From contig NZ_QVMJ01000007.1 in NCBI RefSeq assembly GCF_010500955.1, forward strand, positions 124,001 through 188,000: DNA of 64,000 nt, written 5' to 3'. Below the pieces are notes generated by a model. The model was given only the letters and a program-made list of their open reading frames with translations, was not told where the DNA came from and made no database searches. Positions 35,026-44,984 of this stretch are shown here, piece after piece (position 1 is the stretch's first letter; every line of letters begins with the position of its first letter). The stretch comes from Bacteroides sp. 519. Its GTDB lineage: Bacteria; Bacteroidota; Bacteroidia; Bacteroidales; Bacteroidaceae. The position numbers and the translations under genes were made by a program.

Positions 35026-35127
35026 CTCACCACGATGAGAACTTTTTCTCATTGCGATGAGAAAGTTTTCTCATTACGATGAGTATTTATTCTCATCGCG
35101 ATGAGAATAAGTACTCACAGGGATGAG
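35026..35127. repeat. Five-unit palindromic array, 22-bp period (core CTCATnncGATGAG)
   Basis: 14-bp cores start at 35026, 35048, 35070, 35092 and 35114, each exactly 22 bp apart. The fourth is a perfect palindrome (CTCATCGCGATGAG); the others vary only in the centre. Spacers are 8-bp AT-rich words. The array ends 18 bp before the sigma-factor ATG. A related two-copy site lies at 37929-37959. Confidence 0.9.
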
Positions 35128-35145
35128 AATAAAAGTAGTAACCTT

Positions 35146-35661
35146 ATGGACGAAGAAAAACTAATAGCACAATTAAGACAGGGAAGCAAAGATGCTTTTA
35201 ATCAGTTATACAAAATATACTGGCGGCAAGCATACAACTTTAGTCGTTTATACCTGAGCAATTTGTCTGTTGCCGAAGAGGTTGTACAAGAAGTATTTGT
35301 CAAGCTCTGGGAATCACACGATTTTATCCGGGAGGGCGAAAGTTTCAAAGGGCTGCTTTTTATCATTACCCGCAATCTGATATTCAATCAGCACCGTAAA
35401 AGTGTAAACGAAGAATTCTATAAAATGACAGTTCTGGCTGCTATGGAGCAATCTAGTTTTAATCTTGAAGAAGAAATAGAAGCCAGGAACCTGAGCGAAT
35501 ACATTGACCGGTTAATAGAAGAGATGCCCCCACGAAGGCGTGAAATATTTAATCTTAGTCGTAAAGAAAATAAATCATATAAAGAGATAGCCGAGCTCCT
35601 TCAGATATCAGAAAGGACGGTAGAAAATCAAATCAGTGAAGCATTGAAGATCCACATATAG
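35146..35661 (+). pseudogene. ECF sigma factor, C-terminus replaced at a recombination junction
   Basis: 171 codons from ATG 35146; an upstream in-frame ATG at 35101 lies inside the array and is rejected. Region 2 (AFNQLYKIYWRQAYNFSRLY; VAEEVVQEVFVKLWESHDFI) and region 4 (MPPRRREIFNLSRKENKSYK; IAELLQISERTVENQIS) are intact. Members of this FecI-like PUL family normally continue after EALKI with LRxxL and a hydrophobic tail; here the reading becomes HI and stops because unrelated sequence starts near 35652. Most functional regions remain, so activity is possible. The expected downstream anti-sigma (FecR) and SusC/SusD genes are absent. Confidence 0.75.
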
Positions 35662-36032
35662 TCGTGTCCCAAGATGGAAAGGCAGCTGTGTGGGCAGGAG
35701 CAATTGACGATCTTTGGGATTTAGGAAAACCTGTTGAACATGGAGGTCCCTGGAAAAACGCTGAAGTAAAAAGAGGTATTCCGTCGGATCCTTATCTGTT
35801 CGGGTTTTATGATAAAAAAGAGTTATCTTTATCTCATACAAGCAAGCAACCGGTAACTATCACTATCCAATTCGATCCGACAGGAAACGGTGACTGGATG
35901 ACATACCGGCAAATAAACGTGAAGCCAGACGAAGTCTTCAAATATGAATTTCCACAAGGCTTTGAAGCCCGTTGGATTCGTTTCATAGCCGATACAGATA
36001 CTCAAGCCACCGCATGGTTAGATTATCGCTAA
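35645..36032 (+). pseudogene. C-terminal fragment of a secreted PUL-type protein
   Basis: Open frame entering at the junction reads VVSQDGKAAVWAGAIDDLWD, then a beta-rich domain ending FIADTDTQATAWLDYR. This resembles the terminal domain of large secreted carbohydrate-active or BNR-type proteins of Bacteroidota. There is no start codon or signal peptide; it is the tail of a gene whose front has been removed and joined to the sigma gene. It is followed after 39 bp by the FAD-oxidoreductase gene, probably the original neighbour. Confidence 0.55.
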
Positions 36033-36071
36033 ATAGAATCTATTTTTTACTAAACTCATAAAAGTGCCAGC

Positions 36072-37911
36072 ATGAAAAAATATCTATACCTGGTTGTTCT
36101 TTATATTTTCGCTTCGAGGAGTTTATTTGCTGCCAACTACCTTCTCGAAGCCGAAAGCTTCACCCATAAAGGCGGATGGGTTGACCAGCAGTTTATGGAT
36201 CTTATGGGCTCTCCTTATTTAATGGCCCACGGATTGGGGCAGCCCGTAAACGATGCTTCAACCCGTATCACTTTGCCCCAAACAGGAACGTATTACATTT
36301 ATGTGCGTACCTATAACTGGACTTCTCCGTGGCGCAAAGAGGATGGACCGGGCAAATTCAAACTCATCATAAATAATAACGATTTACCGGTATTAGGCAA
36401 CCAGGGAGAAAGTTGGATATGGCAATCGGCTGGTCGTGTAACCGTAGAAAACCTCCAGGTTACGGTTACACTGCATGATTTGACCGGATTTAACGGACGT
36501 TGTGATGCTATTTTCTTTACTACAAATCCTCATTTCATCCCTCCGGGCGATGTGGATGAACTGGCCGCCTTTCGCCGAAACATGTTAGGACTACCCGATA
36601 AAGCCCCACAGACCGGGAATTTTGATCTGGCTGTAGTAGGCGGAGGTGTTGCCGGAATCAGCGCGGCTATTTCGGCAGCCCGGCTGGGTTGCAAGGTAGC
36701 ACTGATTAATGACAGGCCGGTGCTGGGTGGTAACAACAGCTCGGAGATACGTGTACATCTGGGTGGACGCATCGAAGCTGGCCCGTATAAAGAATTGGGC
36801 AATCTGCAAAAAGAATTCGGACCATTAAAAGAAGGTAATGCCCAACGGGCAAATTATTATGAGGATAGTAAGAAATCGTTGCTAATGAAAAAAACATAAT
36901 CCTTTTCTCTAATTTCAGGGCTATCGGTGTGCAGATGGATGGTTCGAACATCTGTTCGGTAACAGCAAAGCACATTGAAACAGGTGAGGAACTTAGCTTT
37001 GAAGCTCCGCTATTTTCCGACTGTACAGGCGACGGAACCATTGGCTTTTTGGCTGGTGCCGATTGGCGTATGGGGCGTGAAAGTAAAGAAGAATTTAACG
37101 AAAGTACCGCCCCTGCCGTAGCCGACGATATGACTATGGGTTCGTCTGTCCAGTGGTATTCTGTAGATGAGGGTGAACCTTCCGGGTTTCCCCGCTTCAA
37201 TTATGGAGTAGAGTTCACCAATACAAACTGCGAAAAGGTTGTTATGGGCGAATGGACTTGGGAAACAGGCATGAATCAGGATCAGATTAATGACTTTGAA
37301 CGCATACGCGATTATGGTTTGCTGGTTGTTTACTCTAATTGGAGTTTTCTGAAAAACAAACTTCCGGAAAACGAACCATTCCGTAACCGGAAGTTGGATT
37401 GGGCGGCATATATTGCCGGTAAGCGCGAATCGCGTCGGCTGATGGGGGATCATATCTTAACAGAAAACGACCTCCGTGATTTTGTAGAGTATGAGGATGG
37501 GACAGCTGCAACCACATGGAGTATTGATCTGCATTATCCTGATCCGGACAATTCCAAAAAATTTCCTGATGCAGAATTTAAGTCAATAGCAAAACATATC
37601 AATATTCATCCGTACCCATCCCATACCGGTGCTTGTATTCGCGCAATGTGGATAACCTGTTTATGGCGGGACGGAACATTAGCGTTACACATGTGGCATT
37701 GGGTACTGTTCGGGTAATGCGCACTACAGGAATGATGGGTGAAGTAGTGGGCATGGCTGCGTCGCTATGCAGAAAGTATGATGACACCCCGCGAGGGGTG
37801 TATCAACGTCATCTTCCCGAATTAATATCTTTGATGGAAAAGGGGATTGGGAAAAAAGGACTTCCTAATAATCAACGGTATAATGAAGGAGGAACATTAG
37901 GAGAGAAATGA
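36072..37911 (+). pseudogene. FAD-dependent oxidoreductase with N-terminal carbohydrate-binding-like module; two frameshifts
   Basis: Three consecutive frames (36072-36899, about 36900-37717, about 37618-37911) build one protein. It has a signal peptide, then a beta-sandwich module (about 20-160; YLLEAESFTHKGGWVDQQFM, TYYIYVRTYNW). The FAD_oxidored (PF12831-like) domain follows with dinucleotide loop VVGGGVAGISAAISAARLG, GNNSSEIRVHLGG and [20 protein letters not shown]. Adding one A to the A7 run near 36890 and one C to the CCC run near 37617 restores a continuous frame of about 610 residues. PUL-associated oxidoreductases of this type are secreted; substrate unknown. Pseudogene or sequencing error cannot be separated here. 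Confidence 0.75.
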
Positions 37912-37928
37912 TAAAAGATGAATTCGTT

Positions 37929-37959
37929 CTCACCACGATGAGTATTTCATTGTGGTGAG
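37929..37959. repeat. Two-copy relative of the CTCAT...GATGAG array
   Basis: CTCACCACGATGAG (37929-37942) is identical to the first core of the 35026 array. A second copy (TTCATTGTGGTGAG, 37946-37959) follows at a 17-bp offset. It overlaps the 3' end of the esterase gene. Confidence 0.6.
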
Positions 37960-39977
37960 AATAAAATATCCCTGAATAATCTCACTGAAGCATCATAGAA
38001 TTCTTTACCCACACTATGACCCAATTCAGGAAAAGCCATCCATGTTTTTTTTGATTTTACCTGATTATAAGCCGCAAAGTTAATATGTGGCGGACATACA
38101 TTGTCTTGTACCCCAATGCCCATTATTAAAGGACATTCAATCCATTGCGTAAGGTTTTTGATATCAAAGTAGGTCAGTAAGCCATAGATATCCTCCCATT
38201 TTGCCTCGGGATGATTCTTCATATAAGTATCAAAATCACTTTTAGGCCAAGGGGCAATATTAAAATAATCGGGATAATCGGATAAGAACGGAACGTTAGG
38301 CGCTGCAACTTTCACCCGTTTATCTAAGGCTGCTGCTACAAAAGACAAAGCACCTCCCTGACTTCCACCACGGACAGCGATTCTTTCCGGATCTATTTCC
38401 GGGCGTGAGGTAACAAAATCCAAGGCCCGTATCACATCAAGGAAAGCACCACGATAGTAATAATTATCCTTATTATCAAGTCCATAATTAATCCATGTAC
38501 CGTATTTATTAGTTGGTTGATTCAATGCCTGTCCCCGAATAGATAAAACAAAATACGCAAAGCCATCCCACGTTTGATTAGGAAAATATGGAGTAGAGCC
38601 ATATCCCATATATTCAACTATAACCGGATGTTTCCCCTCTTTCTTTGGTTTGGAATAATATCCTCTAATCAACTCATTGCCAAATGATCGCATCTCAACT
38701 AAATACATATCATAATCCAGTTTTGAAGCTTCGGGTACAAGAGTGAGTTTATAATTGGGCTTAACTTTTTTCAACTCTTTCAAACTCTTATCCCAGAATT
38801 CTTTAAAATCAGCTTTGGCATCTATCGGCGAATTTATCTTTTCAGGCTCATAACCTACATTGAATTTCTTTTCGGAAACTACTTCTTCGTTGCGTTTAAA
38901 AAGTACGGTATATCTGTAAAAGCCCGGAGTAGGATGCTGATAGATAAATTCCTGATGGAAGCTTTTGTTTGCTCCCATCTCCATATCTAACGAATCCGTT
39001 TTTAATGGTCGGTAATCATCTGTTGTAAGAGAAACAATCACCCGGCCGGTTACATTGGAGGAGTTGTTATTCTGCAAATGAACATTAATTTTTAGCGGAT
39101 CGGTACCAGTGAATATATAATCGGGATCGGGCACAGAGACTTCCATCTTTATTTTATCATTTGCAATCTCCCTCGCTTTTAAAATGTCTTTGATGTGATT
39201 TTTCAGTATATGGAAACCTGGTTCGCCCATTGCCCCATGATCGTGTCCGTCAATCTCATAAAGATATGTTTCTTTATGCCCCACAACTTTCATCATCCGC
39301 CAGAAGTAGGCAGTTTCTTCATAACGTCCAAACAATTCCATTTCGCGGTCACCCGAGATGATAACCAAAGGAGGGGCATCCGGCCGCACATAAAATAAAG
39401 GTGCAAATTCGTCTATACTGGGTTGAGTCGGTTTCATACCTTTGGATTCCCTGTAAGCAAAGTGGCTTATGGCATGTCCGCTGAACGGAATTAATCCGGC
39501 AATGGAATTGGCATCAATGCCATATTTATTCAGCCATTTTTTATCTAATCCAATCATATTGGTTAAATATCCGCCGGCCGAATGGCCGGACACGAATATC
39601 TTTTGCTTATCGCCTCCATATTTTTCGATCTCTCTAAAAGTCCATGCAACAGCGTCGGCAGCGTCATCAATGCAGTCGGATAAAGTAGCCTGAGGTAGTA
39701 AGCGGTAATTTACTGCAACCACAACCAGCCCACTGTTTTTCAACTTACCGGGTATAGACTTATTTCCTCCTGAAAGTCCGCCTCCATGAAACCATACCAC
39801 GGTTGGACAACCTGTAGCGTTTTCGGGATAATAGATATCCAATTTACAACGCTCTATGGCATAGGGCTCTTTGGATGAAGTGTAAGGATGATTCTCTATA
39901 GTACGATACGTGAGTTCCTGGGCAGAAACTGTGCTACAAATAAAAAGACTTACTACTAATATATACAAGTTATTCAT
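37947..39977 (-). CDS. Two-domain carbohydrate esterase: alpha/beta-hydrolase plus CE7-like acetyl esterase
   Basis: 676 residues with signal peptide (cut near VSAQ). Domain 1 (about 25-280): oxyanion HGGG (64-67), nucleophile Ser133 in GHSAGG and a DGHDHG His site, as in BD-FAE/CE10-type esterases. A linker beta domain (about 285-390) follows. Domain 2 (about 395-676) is an AXE1/CE7-type acetyl esterase: Ser539 in GGSQGG, Asp625 in GVQDN, His654 in LGHSVG. Both triads appear intact, so it may remove acetyl (and perhaps other acyl) groups from a plant polysaccharide in the periplasm. It is on the minus strand after the SusD gene, at the distal end of the same PUL. Confidence 0.88.
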   Translation of the reverse strand: MNNLYILVVSLFICSTVSAQELTYRTIENHPYTSSKEPYAIERCKLDIYYPENATGCPTVVWFHGGGLSGGNKSIPGKLKNSGLVVVAVNYRLLPQATLSDCIDDAADAVAWTFREIEKYGGDKQKIFVSGHSAGGYLTNMIGLDKKWLNKYGIDANSIAGLIPFSGHAISHFAYRESKGMKPTQPSIDEFAPLFYVRPDAPPLVIISGDREMELFGRYEETAYFWRMMKVVGHKETYLYEIDGHDHGAMGEPGFHILKNHIKDILKAREIANDKIKMEVSVPDPDYIFTGTDPLKINVHLQNNNSSNVTGRVIVSLTTDDYRPLKTDSLDMEMGANKSFHQEFIYQHPTPGFYRYTVLFKRNEEVVSEKKFNVGYEPEKINSPIDAKADFKEFWDKSLKELKKVKPNYKLTLVPEASKLDYDMYLVEMRSFGNELIRGYYSKPKKEGKHPVIVEYMGYGSTPYFPNQTWDGFAYFVLSIRGQALNQPTNKYGTWINYGLDNKDNYYYRGAFLDVIRALDFVTSRPEIDPERIAVRGGSQGGALSFVAAALDKRVKVAAPNVPFLSDYPDYFNIAPWPKSDFDTYMKNHPEAKWEDIYGLLTYFDIKNLTQWIECPLIMGIGVQDNVCPPHINFAAYNQVKSKKTWMAFPELGHSVGKEFYDASVRLFRDILFSPQ

Positions 39978-40041
39978 ACCTATTAAAATTATATTATTGT
40001 TGTTTTTTACCCGACTGCTTTCATATAAAGCCCAAAGTTAA

Positions 40042-41712
40042 TTAATATCCATAATTATTGGACTCTATCAATTTATTTTCTGCTAGTTCGGCACTGGGAA
40101 TTGCGTATAACAAATTCTTCTTTGTACGTATGGTAGACCTGTTTGCATTGCCGCAAACTATAAACTGCGTATCATTCATTACACTTAGATACAATCCCCA
40201 CCGCAAGAGGTCGAACTTCCGGTTAAATTCCTGACATAATTCCAGTCCGCGTTCTTTTAATACCAGACTCCTTGCTTCTATAGGATCTGTTACATTACCG
40301 GAGTACAGGGTTGTTGCATTAGCACGTTTCCTGATAACGTCTATATCATTCATTGCAGCATTAACATCGCCAAGTTCAACCAATGCTTCTGCCCGAAGCA
40401 AATATGCTTCTGCGAAGCGAAGAAGAATAACATCCTGATCGGATTGAGATGCTTCCTTCTGGGCATAGAAAGAAGGATTGGCGATATCGTCTTTATAATG
40501 TTTTGTAAGGCAGGGAACGCCGTACTCATATGTATCATTGAAATCGGCAACGAAAGCTTTCAGGTTATCGGGCAGGTTCTCTGCATTGTACTTATCGGAC
40601 ATTGAGGGGTACGAAACCCATTTAGTAGACGTATAACTGGTAAGGTAATAATGAAATACGCCATGAACAACGCGGTCATCATCTTCATCGAACTGATCGT
40701 ACAGGTTGGGAGCCATGTAAATCCATGCACCACTGCCTCCATAAGGCGCTGGGGTATAATAATTGTTCAAAGCTGAATTGCGATAATCCACATCATTGCC
40801 GGCGGCAGCGCCCCAAACGAACTCTTTGTTTCTTCTGTTATTACCACCCCATAAGCTTAAGTAATTTGCAGCAAGGTCAAAATCAACACCTTTTCGGGCA
40901 ATAACCATGTCGCACAACTCTTTCGCACGTCTATAACATTTTTCTGCATCTATATTTTCCGAGCCCTCTACCGCACTACATGTATATTTTTTAATATCTC
41001 CTTTAATATCCACCATTATTTCGGTGTTTCCTTTACATGCCAATGCTGTAGATCCCATGGTGCAATATACACGTGCCAGTAGCAATGCCGCTGCTGTCTT
41101 ATCGGCATGTCCCCATGCACCCACATTTCCTTCCGACTGATAATACATATATTCAAGGCATGTTTCCAGATCGTTAGTTATTACATTATAAACATCCTCT
41201 ACAGGTGATCTGGGGCAATTCTGTTCTGTTTCGGAAGCCAACCTTATTGGCACAGCACCATACATTCTTACCAGATGAAAATAAGCCCATGCCCTGAGGA
41301 AAAGTGTTTCACCATACAATTGTTTTACTGCCGATTCGGTTTTATATGCATCGGTTATCTCCAATGATTCCTTAGCCTTATTGGCGCGGTTGATCATTCT
41401 ATAAAATACACTCCACAAGTCATTGTTAGTGTTATAAGCATAATGACCGGTTACATCTCCGCTACCTGCCGAACTTAATACCCACGCAGGTGCTCCACAA
41501 TGGTCATTATCATAATCCATCCATGCTTCATAGGTTTGTTCCATACACCAGTTATCCCAGAATATAGCATAAATTCCCGTAACCAATTGTTCGGCTCCGG
41601 CTTCGGTTTGCGCCAACTGTTCGGCAGTAATTGCATAAGGGCTTTCATCCAGCGAGCAACTTGCTACAAGCATACCGGCAGAACATAGTATTATTGATAG
41701 TATCTTTTTCAT
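40042..41712 (-). CDS. susD-like: SusD/RagB family outer-membrane glycan-binding lipoprotein
   Basis: 556 residues with a lipoprotein signal (LSIILCSAGMLVASC, lipobox Cys19). SusD hallmarks: helical TPR core (LYGETLFLRAWAYFHLVRMY), AALLLARVYCTMG, a SusD_RagB C-terminal part with LLRFAEAYLLRAEALVELGD and VLKERGLELCQEFNRKFDLL. It caps the SusC barrel encoded directly upstream (21 bp) and binds the polysaccharide at the cell surface. Confidence 0.95.
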   Translation of the reverse strand: MKKILSIILCSAGMLVASCSLDESPYAITAEQLAQTEAGAEQLVTGIYAIFWDNWCMEQTYEAWMDYDNDHCGAPAWVLSSAGSGDVTGHYAYNTNNDLWSVFYRMINRANKAKESLEITDAYKTESAVKQLYGETLFLRAWAYFHLVRMYGAVPIRLASETEQNCPRSPVEDVYNVITNDLETCLEYMYYQSEGNVGAWGHADKTAAALLLARVYCTMGSTALACKGNTEIMVDIKGDIKKYTCSAVEGSENIDAEKCYRRAKELCDMVIARKGVDFDLAANYLSLWGGNNRRNKEFVWGAAAGNDVDYRNSALNNYYTPAPYGGSGAWIYMAPNLYDQFDEDDDRVVHGVFHYYLTSYTSTKWVSYPSMSDKYNAENLPDNLKAFVADFNDTYEYGVPCLTKHYKDDIANPSFYAQKEASQSDQDVILLRFAEAYLLRAEALVELGDVNAAMNDIDVIRKRANATTLYSGNVTDPIEARSLVLKERGLELCQEFNRKFDLLRWGLYLSVMNDTQFIVCGNANRSTIRTKKNLLYAIPSAELAENKLIESNNYGY

Positions 41713-41733
41713 GATTTGTATGTTATGTATAAA

Positions 41734-44700
41734 TTAAAAAACAACGTTAAGGCCAAATGTGAAACTTCTTTGTTGCGGATAAGCTCCCGAGTCGATACCC
41801 CGCAATGATGGTGTCGAGCCAAACGAGTTAACTTCCGGGTCGTAACCCCGGTAATTTGTTATTGTGAAAAGGTTATTAGCAACTGCATTTAAGCGTATGC
41901 TGTTCACAAACGGAAAAGGCTTTTTAATGGTATAACCAATTGATAGAGTACGCAGTTTTAGGTAGGAACCATCTTCCAGATACATCCGTGAAAAGCGTTC
42001 GTCGCGACCAGTATAATAGAATATTTTAGGAGCAGTAGCTGTTTCCGGGTTTACACTCCATGATTGGTTGTACACATAGTAAGGAACATTTTGTGTTGTA
42101 CCCAGATTATAATAACGCAGGGAATTCATATTGAAAATATCGTTTCCATGTACTCCCTGAAACAGCATACTGAAATCGAAATTCTTCCATGTAAAGTCTA
42201 CATTAAACCCGTAATAGAAGTCGGGATTCGCATCACCTATCCAGTCCTGGTCTTTATCGGTGATGAAGCCATCGTTGTCTTTATCCAGATATCTGATTTC
42301 ACCAATCCAATCCCTGCGGATGATTTCTTCCGTAGCTGCATCCGAACTACTTATTCCATAATCGGGATACTGTGTTTTAAATTGGTGACTGCCAATCACT
42401 TCCTCGCGCGAGTTCCAGATACCATCTGTAACAAATCCATAGAACGAGCCGATAGAATGGCCATCGGCAATAGCATATGGGCGCAAACTATTATAAATGG
42501 AATTCGGGAACATCGGATCGGCGCCGAAATCGCATACTTCATTCTTGTTGAACGATATATTACCTCCTACCATTAATGAAAAGTCTTTGTTTTGAATAGC
42601 CCGTACTTTTATGCTGGCTTCTAGACCGCGGTTAATTACAGAGCCGGCATTCGAAAGAATCTGCATTATTCCTGTGCTTGGAGGGGTTTGCTGGTATTGC
42701 AAAAGATCGGTAGTCTTTTTATAATAATAATCGACTTCCAGCGATACACGCTTAAATAAATCCAGTTCAATACCGGCATCGTGCTGCCATGTTGTTTCCC
42801 ATGTAAGGTCTTTATTTCCGGGATTGTATGTATTGGTAGCATAGCCATTACTTACACCTGTTCCGAACGGATAGTTTGCTGCCGACATTATGGCAAAAGT
42901 TTGATAAGAACTAATAGCCTGATTACCTGAAGCACCGTAGCTATAGCGAAGTTTTACATTACTTAAAACATGAGACAATCCTTCCATAAATTTTTCTTCG
43001 GATAGTCTATATGAAATACCTATTGACGGGAAAAATGCTGCACGCTTACCTTTGGCAAATTTGCTGGATACATCGTCGCGTGCGGTAAAAGTAAGATAGT
43101 ATTTGTTGGCATAATTATATGCCAGCCGGCCGATGATAGAAAATAATTTGGAATCGCCCACGTTAGACTGCGTGCCTACCATAGTACTGGCATCCTGTAG
43201 CAACCACCCTTCGGTTAAATCTGTTCCAAATCCCTGAACGGTGATGGTTTTTCCATATGTGCTCGATGACTCCCACGATGTACCTGCTGTTGCACTAACA
43301 TTGTGTTTCCCAAATGTTTTGTTGTACATAAGGAGATTATCGTATACCAGTGAAGAACGCCAGTTATCTCCGGCATAAGATTTACCACCAACGCTTCTTC
43401 CTTCTGCCAAAAAGCTGGGCCAATATTTATTAGCATCATTGCGAGAGTAAGTATATCCTAAAACCATTCTGTAAATCAATCCTTTGGCCAATGTTATATT
43501 TGCATAATTAGAGGTTCTGAAAGATACACTCCGGTTTCTATTAAGTGCCTCGATATAGCGTGTGGGCACAGCTACCATGCTATATTCATTGTCTAAATCG
43601 TCTTGCGTTTGTGTAGCCGGATAGGTTATGGCCGAGCGGATAACTCCTTCAGTTCCGTTGTTTTTATTATTGGTAGCTGTTTTAATTATACTGGAGTTGG
43701 CAAAAGAGCCCGATATTGAGGTTCCTACTTTCAACCAGTCTTTAACCTGCTTATTCAGGTTTGTTTTAATAGTATAACGTGTATAATCCGAGCCTTTCAC
43801 AATTCCTTCCTGATTCAGGTAGCCTCCACTTATGGAATAATCATAGCCTTTGGTCTGGCCCGAAATGTTCAGATTCAGATCGTGCGTTACTCCTGTTTGA
43901 AGCACCTGATCCTGCCAGTAGTATGGATCGTTATCATAATCATCGGGACCTTTTACATACACTCCGCTGCTGTTTTCCATACCTGGAAAGGGCAGATCTA
44001 TCTGTTCCCAGGGGAAGTTAGATATCTCTTGTGTATTGATGTACGACATGTTCCGGTAGTTGGCATAGTCGCGTGCTCCAAGTACCTTTATTTTCTTTAC
44101 AGCATCACTGATGGTTGTTTTATAGGAAAACGAAACCTGATCTTTCACATCCAGTCCGCTTCCGCTTTTAGTTGTTATTAATACAACTCCATTGGCACCA
44201 CGCGAACCATAGATGGCTGTTGCCGAAGCATCTTTCAAAATCTCAATAGAAGCAATATCATTAGGATTAAGTGAAGACAAGGCATTATTATAGCTGGGCG
44301 CACTCGAGTCGAAGTTAATTGTATCGTCATTGCTATCGGCAACAGGAACCCCGTCAATTACATACAGAGGCTCGGAAGAACCCTGAAAAGAGTTTGTACC
44401 CCGAATCTGGATGCTGATACCTCCACCCGGTGCACCATCATTCGATGTTACATTTACACCCGTCAGGCGTCCCTGCAAACCCTTTTCAAGGCTAACAGGC
44501 GAACTTTTTAGTAATTCGTCGCTCTTTACCTGTGCTACGGAGCCTGTTAAATCACTCTTTTTCATGTATCCATAACCCACTACTACTACTTCGTCCAGCG
44601 TTTTACTATCTTCCTGCAAAACGATTTTCATATCGGGTACAGCCTTTACCGTTTTCGATAAATAACCAATGTAAGATATCTCCAGATTAGTACCAGGACT

Positions 44701-44934
44701 ACAGTCTACTGAGAATCTTCCGTCCAAATCGGTAATTGTACCATTGGAAGTGCCCTTCACAATAACATTGGCACCTACAATGCTTTCGCCGCTTTCATCT
44801 ACAATTACACCATTAATCTTTCTATTCTGCTGTACAGTTTCAATTTCATCTGCTGCCTGCGTCTTTATGGTTCCACCCAGCAACAAACCCAGGCAGATTC
44901 CTGCCGTTAATACATACTTGTGATAGTTTTTCAT
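41734..44934 (-). CDS. susC-like: SusC/RagA family TonB-linked outer-membrane transporter
   Basis: 1066 residues: signal peptide, a carboxypeptidase-regulatory-like domain (about 35-110; INGVIVDESGESIVGANVIV), the TonB-contact/plug entry EVVVVGYGYMKKSDLTGSVA, plug IQIRGTNSFQGSSEPLYVID and ASATAIYGSRGANGVVLITT, then a 22-strand barrel ending RSFTFGLNVVF. It imports oligosaccharides with the SusD partner encoded next. The small secreted-protein gene lies 50 bp upstream on the same strand, and the divergent HTCS beyond it probably activates the operon. Confidence 0.96.
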   Translation of the reverse strand: MKNYHKYVLTAGICLGLLLGGTIKTQAADEIETVQQNRKINGVIVDESGESIVGANVIVKGTSNGTITDLDGRFSVDCSPGTNLEISYIGYLSKTVKAVPDMKIVLQEDSKTLDEVVVVGYGYMKKSDLTGSVAQVKSDELLKSSPVSLEKGLQGRLTGVNVTSNDGAPGGGISIQIRGTNSFQGSSEPLYVIDGVPVADSNDDTINFDSSAPSYNNALSSLNPNDIASIEILKDASATAIYGSRGANGVVLITTKSGSGLDVKDQVSFSYKTTISDAVKKIKVLGARDYANYRNMSYINTQEISNFPWEQIDLPFPGMENSSGVYVKGPDDYDNDPYYWQDQVLQTGVTHDLNLNISGQTKGYDYSISGGYLNQEGIVKGSDYTRYTIKTNLNKQVKDWLKVGTSISGSFANSSIIKTATNNKNNGTEGVIRSAITYPATQTQDDLDNEYSMVAVPTRYIEALNRNRSVSFRTSNYANITLAKGLIYRMVLGYTYSRNDANKYWPSFLAEGRSVGGKSYAGDNWRSSLVYDNLLMYNKTFGKHNVSATAGTSWESSSTYGKTITVQGFGTDLTEGWLLQDASTMVGTQSNVGDSKLFSIIGRLAYNYANKYYLTFTARDDVSSKFAKGKRAAFFPSIGISYRLSEEKFMEGLSHVLSNVKLRYSYGASGNQAISSYQTFAIMSAANYPFGTGVSNGYATNTYNPGNKDLTWETTWQHDAGIELDLFKRVSLEVDYYYKKTTDLLQYQQTPPSTGIMQILSNAGSVINRGLEASIKVRAIQNKDFSLMVGGNISFNKNEVCDFGADPMFPNSIYNSLRPYAIADGHSIGSFYGFVTDGIWNSREEVIGSHQFKTQYPDYGISSSDAATEEIIRRDWIGEIRYLDKDNDGFITDKDQDWIGDANPDFYYGFNVDFTWKNFDFSMLFQGVHGNDIFNMNSLRYYNLGTTQNVPYYVYNQSWSVNPETATAPKIFYYTGRDERFSRMYLEDGSYLKLRTLSIGYTIKKPFPFVNSIRLNAVANNLFTITNYRGYDPEVNSFGSTPSLRGIDSGAYPQQRSFTFGLNVVF

Positions 44935-44984
44935 TGTTAGAATAAGTTTGAATGTTAATCATTTATTTTGATCGTGTTATATAA

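Noticed and set aside
24052..35127. The regular arrays as CRISPR
   Set aside because: Cores are 8-14 bp palindromes, periods are 22-23 bp, spacers are 8-15 bp and no cas gene is near; CRISPR units are about 60-70 bp with 24-47-bp repeats.
35101..35145. Upstream ATG start of the sigma gene
   Set aside because: Those codons are made by the 22-bp repeat array; the family N terminus begins at 35146.
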